Shown piece after piece: positions 25,276 through 33,760 of a stretch of DNA of 39,746 bases. The notes below the pieces were generated by a model. The model saw only the letters and a list, made by a program, of their open reading frames with translations, had not been told where the DNA came from and made no database searches. Positions within the stretch are counted from its first letter, which is position 1. Each line of letters opens with the position of its first letter. A program made the position numbers and the translations under genes. The DNA comes from a virus, in the IMG/VR virus record IMGVR_UViG_3300042691_048607, positions 1 to 39,746 of that record; one strand, 5' to 3'.

Positions 25276-26765
25276 TGACAGGTGCTAAAATAGCAATAAT
25301 AGTTCCGTATAGAGATAGAAGGGAGCAGTTGGATACCTTCGTTCCACACATGACAGAATTCTTTAAGAATAAAGATGTGGATTACAAAATTTTTATAGTT
25401 GAACAGGCTGATGATAAACCATTTAATTATGGTAAGTTATGTAATATTGGATTCTCTTTATTCAAAGAAGGATTCGATTATTTCTGCTTTCATGATATTG
25501 ATATGTTGCCGGTAAGTGATGATTGTGATTACAATTATATTCACATTGGAGGTTATCCTGTACACATGGCTACTAAGGTATCTGCGCACACATTTAAACT
25601 CCCATATTTGGAATATTTTGGTGGAGTAGTAATGTTCTCTAAAGAAGATTTTGAAGCCGTTAATGGGTATTCTAATGAGTATTATGGATGGGGTTTTGCT
25701 GATTTAGATTTACTTCATAGATGTAGAATTAATGATATAGAGTTAGATGAAGAAATTGTTTTTCCTCGCATAGACTCGTATTATGAATTTGAGAAAATAA
25801 AAATAACCGATAAAAAGTATTCGGAAAGAGTAAAATACATAGATTTCAAAGATAATGATTTATACTTAAAAATATTTCCGAATAATCAGATAAAGGATTT
25901 AACAAAAGATAGTTTTAGTGTATCTCTTTGGTTTAGTAAAGATGAGATTGCTAAAGAAGAAGAATACTTAGTTAGTTGGCCTGGATTTAACACTGGTATA
26001 TCATTGCAAAATGATGGAACAATTAGAGTTAATGTTTATGATAATGATAGACAATACTGTTTTGCATACAAACGATATGAATTAGGAGTTTGGAATCATG
26101 TTGCAATGGTAGTTGATTACAATAAAGAGGTAGTTGAATTATATCTCAATAGTGTAAAAGTTCCATACACAGGCGACCAACAGCCATATATTGTTACACC
26201 GTTAATTGATTATAGTTATCAACCAATTTACATAGGATGTGCTAGTTTAAATTCATCTCCATATAAGGGTAAATTATCTAATCTTTTAATGTTTGATTAT
26301 GTTTTAGAACAAAGAGAAATTGATAATCTTTATTTAGAGGGCTATAATAATAAGAAACAAAATACCGATTTAGAGCCGGTTCTTAATATAAACTTCAATA
26401 AAATCTATCATGATTTTATATTAGATTCATCTTTGACAATGAATCATGTTAAGGTGCACTCTTTAGATTTTACCGAATACTCTAAATTCATAAAAGAAGC
26501 GGTTATTGAAAAAACATCAAAACTTTCAGTACCATCTAGAATTATGGGTAAATATCAATCACTTATCCACGATGATGATGATAAAATAACTGAAAAGTTT
26601 TATAGCTGGGATCCAGATATTGTTCAAAATTCTCAAATATACTTTGAAGAGGTTTTGACAGGAAAGGTGGATACTAAAAAGATAGGATTGAATTATTTAA
26701 ATTACAAAATTTTATCAGAAGACGAAATAAATGAAAATACAAAATGGATAAAGGTAGTTCTATAA
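25275..26765 (+). CDS. GT7-type galactosyltransferase with inserted LamG-like domain, copy 1
   Basis: A 496-aa protein. Residues 1-~170 follow the beta-1,4-galactosyltransferase (GT7) order: VPYRDRREQL, IFIVEQ, FNYGKLCNIGF, FHDIDMLP (metal DxD), YFGGVVMFSKEDFEAVNGYSN, WGFADLDLLHRC. A LamG-like jelly roll (~190-390; FSVSLWFS, GTIRVNVYD, WNHVAMVVDY, VELYLN, YIGCA) follows. Then the remaining GT7 segment resumes (~420-496): GKYQSLIH with His432 at the place of the metal-ligand His of animal enzymes, and GLNYLNYKIL near the end. The usual GEDDD is GFADLD here (Ala142, Leu144), so catalysis or acceptor choice may differ from the two later copies. Donor and acceptor unknown. Confidence 0.82.
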   Translation: MTGAKIAIIVPYRDRREQLDTFVPHMTEFFKNKDVDYKIFIVEQADDKPFNYGKLCNIGFSLFKEGFDYFCFHDIDMLPVSDDCDYNYIHIGGYPVHMATKVSAHTFKLPYLEYFGGVVMFSKEDFEAVNGYSNEYYGWGFADLDLLHRCRINDIELDEEIVFPRIDSYYEFEKIKITDKKYSERVKYIDFKDNDLYLKIFPNNQIKDLTKDSFSVSLWFSKDEIAKEEEYLVSWPGFNTGISLQNDGTIRVNVYDNDRQYCFAYKRYELGVWNHVAMVVDYNKEVVELYLNSVKVPYTGDQQPYIVTPLIDYSYQPIYIGCASLNSSPYKGKLSNLLMFDYVLEQREIDNLYLEGYNNKKQNTDLEPVLNINFNKIYHDFILDSSLTMNHVKVHSLDFTEYSKFIKEAVIEKTSKLSVPSRIMGKYQSLIHDDDDKITEKFYSWDPDIVQNSQIYFEEVLTGKVDTKKIGLNYLNYKILSEDEINENTKWIKVVL

Positions 26766-26989
26766 TAAAACAAATTATCAACAATGAAGAAATTGTTGAA
26801 AGGGCTGAAAAAATTGCAGACATATTAGAATCGTTTGAAGATAACAAGACGATTGATAATTTCTCATATATGATGCCTATTATATATTCTTCTTTGGAAT
26901 TAATGAGAGGATATTATGGGGGTACTCAATCACCTTTCCCAACAGGATTTTTCAAAAAAAGAACAGAAAATAAATTAAAAAACAAATAA
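26744..26989 (+). CDS. Small hypothetical protein
   Basis: An 81-aa protein whose ATG lies 22 nt inside the end of the GT7 copy 1 gene. It appears helical (IIKQIINNEEIVERAEKIADIL) with a basic C-terminus (FFKKRTENKLKNK). There is a moderately hydrophobic patch (YMMPIIYSSLELM) but not a clear membrane helix. It precedes two small paralogous genes. No family recognised. Position inside a tightly packed operon supports it as expressed. Confidence 0.55.
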   Translation: MDKGSSIIKQIINNEEIVERAEKIADILESFEDNKTIDNFSYMMPIIYSSLELMRGYYGGTQSPFPTGFFKKRTENKLKNK

Positions 26990-26990
26990 A

Positions 26991-27227
26991 ATGGCTACAT
27001 CAAAAAAACCCGAAACTTCAAATATTGATATTGAAGAAAGAGCAGTTAGAGCATTTGAAAAAATAGGTACATCGTTAGAAAACATTCAGGATTGGATGTA
27101 TGAGTTAGATACTAAAGGCTGGTCTGAAAGATTAGAATGGTATCTAAACGAATTCTATATGATTGCCAAAGCTAAAACCATTGGTAATACTGGAAGACCT
27201 GATAAATCAAATGAAAGACCTCAATAA
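26991..27227 (+). CDS. Small conserved protein, tandem paralogue A
   Basis: A 78-aa protein starting one base after its neighbour's stop (AAATAAAATG). It shares with the next protein the pattern ERAVRAFEKIGTSLENIQDW, then WxxRLEWYLNEFxxIxKAK and a C-terminal GRP...ERP tail. The helical WYLxEF core and disordered tail suggest a small adaptor or oligomeric protein. I recall similar small proteins near glycan genes in T4-like marine phages but know of no function. Probably arose by tandem duplication with 27234-27464. Confidence 0.65.
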   Translation: MATSKKPETSNIDIEERAVRAFEKIGTSLENIQDWMYELDTKGWSERLEWYLNEFYMIAKAKTIGNTGRPDKSNERPQ

Positions 27228-27233
27228 TAGATT

Positions 27234-27464
27234 ATGGCAGATCAAAAAACATTGGAAGAAAGACAAGTAAGGGCACTGGAAGATATAGCCTCTTCACTTA
27301 GAGATTTGAACGATTGGATGTTTGAAATCGATAAATCAGCTTGGGGTACAAGAGTAGAATGGTACTTACATGAATTCCACACAATTTTAAAAGCTAAAAA
27401 CTTAGGAAGTGTATCTCGACCTATGAGAGATTCTGAAAGACCTAATGATGAAAGACAACAATAA
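27234..27464 (+). CDS. Small conserved protein, tandem paralogue B
   Basis: A 76-aa protein, 6 nt after paralogue A. Shared positions include ER-VRA-E-I--SL---DWM-E-D and RVEWYLHEF--I-KAK-LG followed by RP and SERP. The end overlaps the GT7 copy 2 gene by 20 nt, so it is translated in the same operon. The pair sits exactly between GT7 copy 1 and copies 2-3, which hints that the duplication unit included these genes. Function unknown. Confidence 0.65.
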   Translation: MADQKTLEERQVRALEDIASSLRDLNDWMFEIDKSAWGTRVEWYLHEFHTILKAKNLGSVSRPMRDSERPNDERQQ

Positions 27465-28887
27465 GAAAGAACAAAAGAAATTAGCTGTTATAGTTCCTTA
27501 CAGAAATAGGGAATCACATCTTAATGTCTTTATTCCTTATTTAGAAGATTATTTAAACTCTAAGAAAATTCCATTTGAAATTTTTGTAATTGAGCAAAAA
27601 GATAACAAACCTTTTAATAGAGGTAAATTATTAAACATTGGATATAAAGAAAGTGGGAATGAGTTTGATTATTTTTGTTTTCACGATGTAGATATGTTAC
27701 CCATTAAGGTTGATTATTCATATTGTGATAGACCTACACACTTGGCCAATAAAGTTGATGGTGAAGAGAGTTTTTACAATTACTTCGGTGGTGTAACTAT
27801 TGTTAATAAATTGGATTTCAAAATAATAAATGGATACTCTAATGAATATTGGGGATGGGGATTTGAAGATGATGATTTACTTCAAAGATGTATTCAATGT
27901 AATCTAAGTTTAGATACCAGACCATTTGGGATTCAGAATGAGGAATATAATTTAAATTATTTTTATTTCAATGGTATAGATTCATTCATCAGTATTCCTT
28001 TTGAAAATTTTAAACCTATATTTGAAGATGAATTTTCTATTTCAATAAAGTTCAAACCAGATGATTTGGTGAATGATTTAAATAGAGATTATGATGAATA
28101 CACTATATTCTCTATTCCTGGTTTTAATTTCTCTTTATCATTTAATAGTTTTAATAGATTTAAATTAGATATTTGGGATAAAGATGAAAAATCTAAAAGT
28201 ATAGTTTCAGATATTAGTCCGGATATGTGGGTTCACGCAGTAATCAATCGTAACCCTCGTAATAAAATGATTGAGTTATATATCAATAACACTTACATTG
28301 GAGCCGAATATGTTGATGAACTTTATGATTACAAAGTAGAAGATTTCTATTTAGGGGTTGCAAATCCCGCTAAAAATTATGAAAACTATTATTTCAAAGG
28401 TTTTATGAATGAGTTTGCTGTATTTGATAAAACATTGGCAAAGACTGAAATAGAACAAATATATAAAGAATCTGCTAAGAAATCTTTACTTAATAATTTT
28501 GGTAAATATAAATCTTCAAAGTGGTTAAAACTTTATTATGATTTTAAACATTTTAGAAGAGATAAATTAATTGATTTAAGTGGAAATAGTTTTGATGCAG
28601 AGATTGTAAATTGTCAGAATAATACTTTGATGAATAAAAAGTTTTTAATTGAAGCGGTTGTTCCATATAAAAAAGATGGTTCTTTCAAATCATTAAAACA
28701 TAGTAGTAATAGTGTTGAAGGTAATCGTTGGGTACATGAAGAAACTAGACAAAATCAATTAAGATATAATTCATTGAAAAATGAAATGTTGTTCTATTCG
28801 ATAGAAGGATTGAACACATTGAGATATAAAAAAGTAGAAGAGAAACAATTAAGTGATAATACTAAATTCATTTCAGTAGAACTATGA
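27445..28887 (+). CDS. GT7-type galactosyltransferase with inserted LamG-like domain, copy 2
   Basis: A 480-aa paralogue of copy 1. Catalytic part one (~10-165): VPYRNRESHL, FVIEQKDNKPFNRGKLLNIGY, FHDVDMLP, HLANK, YFGGVTIVNK, YSNEYWGWGFEDDDLLQRC with a complete Glu141-Asp-Asp-Asp. The LamG-like domain spans about 170-390 (FSISIKFKPDD, FKLDIWDKDE, WVHAVINRNP, IELYINNTYIG, YLGVA, then a DLSGNSFDAEI segment). Catalytic part two (~400-480) restarts with GSFKSLKH (metal-ligand-like His419) and GLNTLRYKKVE. The active-site motifs look intact. Probable role: transfer of galactose or a related sugar from UDP-sugar to a phage or host glycan. Two consecutive ATGs (27445, 27448) are possible starts. Confidence 0.85.
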   Translation: MMKDNNKKEQKKLAVIVPYRNRESHLNVFIPYLEDYLNSKKIPFEIFVIEQKDNKPFNRGKLLNIGYKESGNEFDYFCFHDVDMLPIKVDYSYCDRPTHLANKVDGEESFYNYFGGVTIVNKLDFKIINGYSNEYWGWGFEDDDLLQRCIQCNLSLDTRPFGIQNEEYNLNYFYFNGIDSFISIPFENFKPIFEDEFSISIKFKPDDLVNDLNRDYDEYTIFSIPGFNFSLSFNSFNRFKLDIWDKDEKSKSIVSDISPDMWVHAVINRNPRNKMIELYINNTYIGAEYVDELYDYKVEDFYLGVANPAKNYENYYFKGFMNEFAVFDKTLAKTEIEQIYKESAKKSLLNNFGKYKSSKWLKLYYDFKHFRRDKLIDLSGNSFDAEIVNCQNNTLMNKKFLIEAVVPYKKDGSFKSLKHSSNSVEGNRWVHEETRQNQLRYNSLKNEMLFYSIEGLNTLRYKKVEEKQLSDNTKFISVEL

Positions 28888-30326
28888 AATTAGGAGTTTG
28901 CGTTCCATATAGAAATAGAGAAGAACATTTAGCACAATTCTCTCCGAGAGTTCATAAATTCTTAGAAGATAGAGGAATTGAGCATAAAATTTATTTTGCA
29001 CACCAATGTGATAACTTACTTTTTAATAGAGGTAAGATGAAAAACATTGCAGCGGATGTTGCATTTAAAGATGGATGTGATTATATTGTATGGCATGATA
29101 TCGATATGATACCGGAAGATGATAGTTGTGATTATAGTTATAATCCTGAATTACCACAGCATTTGGCGGTTCATATTTCACAAACTGATTATAATTTAAA
29201 GTATGAAGAATACTTTGGCGGAGCAGTTTTATTTACAAAAGAACAGGTTTATAAAACCAATGGTTACTCAAATGATTATTGGGATTGGGGTATGGAAGAT
29301 GATGACCTATTTTGGAGATGTGCTATTAATGGAATGGCAGACCAAACATATATCAGACCTAAAAATGAATTTGATATAGCAAATTTCAATGGAGAGAATT
29401 CTTTCATTGAAATCCCTCAGAGTCGTTCAATAAGATTTTTAAGTAATCGTTCACACACCTTATCACTTTTAGTAAAAGCACATCAACAAGAAGAAAAGAT
29501 ACCTATCTATCTAATTGGTGATAATGAAAGAAGATTTTGGGAATATCCCGTATTTAGAAGACCTGGATATGATTATGGTATTTCATATAATAATAGTAGA
29601 GCTTTTACTTCAATGTTATGGAACAACGAAGGTGAAATGCAATATATGTGGATGAAGAGATATGAGAATCTATGGACATGGGTTACTCTTAAAGTTGATT
29701 CGTATAATAAGCAAATTCATTTTTATTTAAATGGTAGAGAAACCGATGCAAGATTCGGAACAGGAGTTCAATCTCCTATGGAATATTCGGGTGATTTAAA
29801 AAGATATGGTAGTGAGAGTTATTATTTAGGAACATCTCCTTCAATAAACAAAACATTTCCAAATAAATTTTTTAAAGGGCAAATTGCGGAAGTGCGATTA
29901 TATGACAGATGTTTAACTGATAATGAAATAAAAAATATTCCATTTGAATGTGAACAAAGTGGATTACAACTTCATTATGATTTTAATTCTTTTAATGATG
30001 GACTATTAGAAGATTTAAGTGGTAATGAAAATAATGGTAAAATTACAAATGTTAATTTTACAAAAGAAAAAATAGAAATACCATCTACCGTAATTCCTCA
30101 TAGAAGAAATGGTAGATTTGAATGTTTACCACATCAAACCGAAGGGTTAGTTAATGGTAAATGGGCAAAGGGAGAAACTACTGCGCGAAATGAAAGAAGA
30201 TATATTTTAGAAATGCAGCAGGGTAAATATGATTGGAAAAACGATGGTATGAGTAATTTAACCTATGAATTACTTAATATAGAAGAAATAGGGAATAATT
30301 CAGTTTTAATTAATTGTAAATGTTAA
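28884..30326 (+). CDS. GT7-type galactosyltransferase with inserted LamG-like domain, copy 3
   Basis: A 480-aa third copy, ATGA-coupled to copy 2. Motifs: VPYRNREEHLAQF, FNRGKMKNIAAD, WHDIDMIP (His-Asp-Ile-Asp), HLAVH, YFGGAVLFTKEQV, NGYSNDYWDWGMEDDDLFWRC with Glu138-Asp139-Asp-Asp. The LamG-like insert runs from ~165 to ~395 (HTLSLLVKAH, WTWVTLKVDS, IHFYLNGRE, YYLGTS, AEVRLYDRCLTDNEI, EDLSGNENNG). The last ~80 residues carry GRFECLPH (His417), GKWAKGET and GMSNLTYELL, very like the C-terminus of animal beta-1,4-galactosyltransferases (GLNSLTYQVL). It has the clearest split-domain signature of the three. Confidence 0.86.
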   Translation: MKLGVCVPYRNREEHLAQFSPRVHKFLEDRGIEHKIYFAHQCDNLLFNRGKMKNIAADVAFKDGCDYIVWHDIDMIPEDDSCDYSYNPELPQHLAVHISQTDYNLKYEEYFGGAVLFTKEQVYKTNGYSNDYWDWGMEDDDLFWRCAINGMADQTYIRPKNEFDIANFNGENSFIEIPQSRSIRFLSNRSHTLSLLVKAHQQEEKIPIYLIGDNERRFWEYPVFRRPGYDYGISYNNSRAFTSMLWNNEGEMQYMWMKRYENLWTWVTLKVDSYNKQIHFYLNGRETDARFGTGVQSPMEYSGDLKRYGSESYYLGTSPSINKTFPNKFFKGQIAEVRLYDRCLTDNEIKNIPFECEQSGLQLHYDFNSFNDGLLEDLSGNENNGKITNVNFTKEKIEIPSTVIPHRRNGRFECLPHQTEGLVNGKWAKGETTARNERRYILEMQQGKYDWKNDGMSNLTYELLNIEEIGNNSVLINCKC

Positions 30327-31714
30327 ACGAACACTTTCAGGCAACAAAAGAAAAATTAAATGCAGTTGGTAAGGGTATGTGCTTGGCGAAATGGACTCAA
30401 GTTACATTACAATTACAAACTGGGCATAATCATAGTTGTCATCACCCGGTAACACATAAAATTTCGGAGATGGAGATTGCACAAAATCCATCTGCTCTAC
30501 ATAACACTTCTTTTAAGAAAAATAGAAGAAGAGAAATGTTAGAAGGTTTAAGGCCTAAAGAATGTGATTATTGCTGGAACATTGAAGATAATTCAACCGA
30601 TTTTTCAGATAGAATTTATAAATCAGCGGAGCCGTGGTCTTTACCACATTTCGATGAAGTATTAAAAACTAAGGGTATTAAAGATATAAACCCAAAATAT
30701 GTTGAGGTATCATTCTCTAACATTTGTAATTTTAAGTGTTCATATTGTGGGCCTGCATTTAGTTCCCAATGGATGGATGAAATCCAACAGCACGGTGCGT
30801 ATCCTACTTCAACTAATTTCAATAACTTAGATTATTTGAAGACAACTGATCAAATGCCTATACCACATAACAAAAGAAATCCTTATGTGGAAGCATTTTG
30901 GAAATGGTGGCCTGATTTATATAAGGATTTACATACATTTAGAATTACAGGTGGTGAACCTTTATTAGCCAAAGATACTTTTGATATTTTGGATTTTATT
31001 AATGAATCAAAGAATCCTAATAAGGCATTGAACCTTTCTATTAACACTAACTTAAATGCTCCTGAAAAGATATTCAATGAGTTTAGAGAGAAGATTAAAA
31101 AGTTAATGGATGAGGATAGAGTGAACGAATTTATCTTATTCACATCCTGCGATGCACATGGCGAGAGAGCAAATTATATTCGACATGGTTTTGATTATAA
31201 TTTGTTTATGGATAGAGTTAATTTATTATTATCGGAGAATCCAAAACTTACGATTATAATAATGAGTACTTACAATGCTCTATCAGTTTCTTCATATAAA
31301 GGTTTAATCAAAGATGTGTACCAAATTAAAAAAGAATACCATAGTGCGGAAAGATATTATGGTAGTTCGATTATATTAGATAGTTCATATCTTCGTTGGC
31401 CTCCACATCAAAGTGTAAAGGTATTAGATAATGAATGGATAGATGAGGTTTATTCTCAAGCTCAATTAATGGATTTTTATGAGCAAGTTAGAGTGGGAGA
31501 TGATGGGTATGGATTTACTGATATTGAAATCACAAAAGTAAAAAGAATTGCAGAATGGATGAAAAATCATGATGATGATTCCACTTTCTTGAAAAATCGA
31601 AAAGATTTCTTTATATTTGTAAGACATCATGATATGAGAAGAGGAACTAATTTCTTAGAGGTGTTTCCTGAATATGAAGAATTTTATAAAAAATGTAGAA
31701 AAGGTAAAGCGTAA
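30320..31714 (+). CDS. Radical SAM protein (twitch-type), paralogue 1
   Basis: A 464-aa protein. The [4Fe-4S] motif CNFKCSYC (Cys136-x3-Cys140-x2-Cys143) is canonical, followed by FRITGGEPLL (GGE motif) and strand motifs LSINTNL and FILFTSCDA. Upstream are NHSCHHP and ECDYCW, extra Cys/His groups shared with the paralogue that may bind an auxiliary cluster or metal. Its overall layout is that of the twitch-domain radical SAM proteins common in large phages and of unknown substrate. Radical SAM enzymes with such extras usually modify peptides or sugars. It overlaps the GT7 copy 3 gene by 7 nt and is TAATG-coupled to a LamG-like gene. Confidence 0.88.
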   Translation: MLNEHFQATKEKLNAVGKGMCLAKWTQVTLQLQTGHNHSCHHPVTHKISEMEIAQNPSALHNTSFKKNRRREMLEGLRPKECDYCWNIEDNSTDFSDRIYKSAEPWSLPHFDEVLKTKGIKDINPKYVEVSFSNICNFKCSYCGPAFSSQWMDEIQQHGAYPTSTNFNNLDYLKTTDQMPIPHNKRNPYVEAFWKWWPDLYKDLHTFRITGGEPLLAKDTFDILDFINESKNPNKALNLSINTNLNAPEKIFNEFREKIKKLMDEDRVNEFILFTSCDAHGERANYIRHGFDYNLFMDRVNLLLSENPKLTIIIMSTYNALSVSSYKGLIKDVYQIKKEYHSAERYYGSSIILDSSYLRWPPHQSVKVLDNEWIDEVYSQAQLMDFYEQVRVGDDGYGFTDIEITKVKRIAEWMKNHDDDSTFLKNRKDFFIFVRHHDMRRGTNFLEVFPEYEEFYKKCRKGKA

Positions 31715-32382
31715 TGATATTTTATATACCAAATAAATCTACTAATAGCACAAATATTAAGAATTTTTCATCTCTTAATGATGGATATTCTCTTAGGTTA
31801 AAAGGTAGTTATGATATTCAAAAACCGTTTGGTTATTTGTTTAGAAGAAATCTTTCTTCTGAAACACTTATAATCGAAGGAGGTAAGATTCACTTTCAAT
31901 ATAAAGTTGGAGATGAATACTTTTCAAATATAGTATGTGAAGTAGGTAATACATTTGATTTTTTTGTAAGGATAAACAATAGAAAACAAAAGTTTACCTA
32001 TACGGATTTAAATACTGAAATTGAATATGAATTCAAATGTAATTTTGAAAATGTTGTAAAAGAAGATAATTATTTTACTTTCTTATCAGATAATGTACAT
32101 GAGAAAACAACTGAAAAGAACATTTTAAATGGAGAGTTGGGCTTAGTTGTATTGTATGATAGATTGTTGGAAGATCATGAAATAAAATTTAATCTAAGAA
32201 CAACAGAAGTATTACAGGAAGATAGTTTGTTTAGTAGTTTAGATACTTCTGAAAAAACAAACTTTAAGATATTTGATAATAGTGGTAATGGTAATCACGC
32301 ATTTATATCAGAGCCAGTTAAATTTAAACACGATAAAATAATGGATTTTGTAGCAAAGTCCAGACCAAACAAATATGGATAA
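31714..32382 (+). CDS. Stand-alone LamG-like (concanavalin-type) protein, copy A
   Basis: A 222-aa protein without catalytic motifs, mostly short beta strands (GGKIHFQYKVGD, FDFFVRINNRKQKFTY, LGLVVLYDRLLEDHEI) and a C-terminal FDNSGNGNHAFI. LYDR-L---EI and DxSGNGNH are signature pieces of LamG/concanavalin-like domains, and the same pieces occur in the insert of the GT7 proteins. No signal peptide is present, so it works in the cytoplasm or as part of the virion. Coupled to radical SAM genes on both sides (TAATG before, 8-nt overlap after). Probably a sugar- or substrate-binding partner; that is inference. Confidence 0.66.
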   Translation: MIFYIPNKSTNSTNIKNFSSLNDGYSLRLKGSYDIQKPFGYLFRRNLSSETLIIEGGKIHFQYKVGDEYFSNIVCEVGNTFDFFVRINNRKQKFTYTDLNTEIEYEFKCNFENVVKEDNYFTFLSDNVHEKTTEKNILNGELGLVVLYDRLLEDHEIKFNLRTTEVLQEDSLFSSLDTSEKTNFKIFDNSGNGNHAFISEPVKFKHDKIMDFVAKSRPNKYG

Positions 32383-33760
32383 TACAGAAAGATATGGTGA
32401 AATAAGAAGAAAACTCAATTCAGTTGGAAGAGGATTTTGTTTAGCAAAATGGAAACAAGTCACTCTTCATCTTCATATTGGGCAAAATCACAGTTGTCAC
32501 CATCCAGGTATTCACAAAATTGTTCCAGAAGAATTAGAAAACAATCCATCTGCACTTCATAATACCAAATATAAAAAGGAATTAAGGAGAGAGATGTTGC
32601 AGGGGTTAAGACCAACTGAATGTGATTATTGCTGGAAGGTAGAAGATAATTCTAATGAGTTCTCCGATAGAACATTTAAATCTGCGGAAGAATGGGCATG
32701 GCCTCATTTTGAAGAAATTAAAAATTCATCTTATATGGATGATGTGAACCCTTCTTATGTGGAGGTATCATTCAGTAATGCATGTAATTTTAAATGTTCT
32801 TACTGCTATCCTCAATTTTCCACACAATGGTGGGAAGAAATTGAGCAATTTGGAGCTTACCCAACTTCAACTCGTCATAATGGATTAGACCATATTATTA
32901 AAGAAGGCAAACAACCCTTTAAACAAACCGAACATAATCCCTATGTAGAGGCATTTTGGAAATGGTGGCCAAACCTATATAAAGACCTTCTTAACTTTAG
33001 AATTACTGGTGGAGAACCTTTACTTCATAAAGATACATTTAAGGTATTTGATTATGTAATTGATAACCCTAACCAAAAATTAAAGTTGGCTATTAATTCA
33101 AATTTGGGAGCACCTGAAAAATTATACCAACAGGCAAAAGAAAAAATTAAAAGAATAAGTAGTGATGGATTAGTGAGAGAGTTTATCATTTTCACTTCGT
33201 GTGATGGTTGGGGTGAACAAGCAAATTATATTCGTAACGGATTTGATTACAATCAATGGTATGATAGATGTGCTGAATTACTAGAGGAAATACCAAAACT
33301 AACAATCTCTATTATGGGAACATATAATGTATTAAGTATCCCATCATATAAAGGATTAATTAAAGATGTATATCAATTGAAGAAAGAATTTACTAATCCG
33401 GATAGATATTGGTTTTATCCAATCGGGTTAGATAGCTCATATCTTAGACATCCATACCATCAGGCCGCTAACATTATTACTGATGATTGGCACAAAGAAG
33501 TATTTGAGCAGGCTCAATTAATGGATTTCTATGAAAGTTTGGGCACACAAAATCCAATCGGTTATACTGATGTTGAAATTCATAAATTAAGAAGAATCTA
33601 TGACGTAGTTGTGGCTCCAAAAGAAGAACATTCATTAAAAAGAGATAGAAAAGATTTTTATAGATTTTTTAGTGAGCATGATAGAAGAAGAGGAACTGAT
33701 TTTGTAAAAACATTTCCAGAGTTGGAAGATTTTTGGAACTTATGTAAAAGTATAAGATAA
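32375..33760 (+). CDS. Radical SAM protein (twitch-type), paralogue 2
   Basis: A 461-aa close paralogue of the 30320 product along its entire length. Shared features: the N-terminal GRGFCLAKWKQVTL, NHSCHHP, ECDYCW, the cluster motif CNFKCSYC (Cys137, Cys141, Cys144), YVEAFWKWWP, FRITGGEPLL, FIIFTSCDGWGEQANYIR and a C-terminal RRGTDF. High identity indicates duplication, together with the adjoining LamG-like gene, after which copies diverged. All cluster cysteines are kept in both, so both should be active. Substrate unknown; candidates are the phage's own fibre/adhesin peptides or a sugar nucleotide. Confidence 0.88.
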   Translation: MDNTERYGEIRRKLNSVGRGFCLAKWKQVTLHLHIGQNHSCHHPGIHKIVPEELENNPSALHNTKYKKELRREMLQGLRPTECDYCWKVEDNSNEFSDRTFKSAEEWAWPHFEEIKNSSYMDDVNPSYVEVSFSNACNFKCSYCYPQFSTQWWEEIEQFGAYPTSTRHNGLDHIIKEGKQPFKQTEHNPYVEAFWKWWPNLYKDLLNFRITGGEPLLHKDTFKVFDYVIDNPNQKLKLAINSNLGAPEKLYQQAKEKIKRISSDGLVREFIIFTSCDGWGEQANYIRNGFDYNQWYDRCAELLEEIPKLTISIMGTYNVLSIPSYKGLIKDVYQLKKEFTNPDRYWFYPIGLDSSYLRHPYHQAANIITDDWHKEVFEQAQLMDFYESLGTQNPIGYTDVEIHKLRRIYDVVVAPKEEHSLKRDRKDFYRFFSEHDRRRGTDFVKTFPELEDFWNLCKSIR

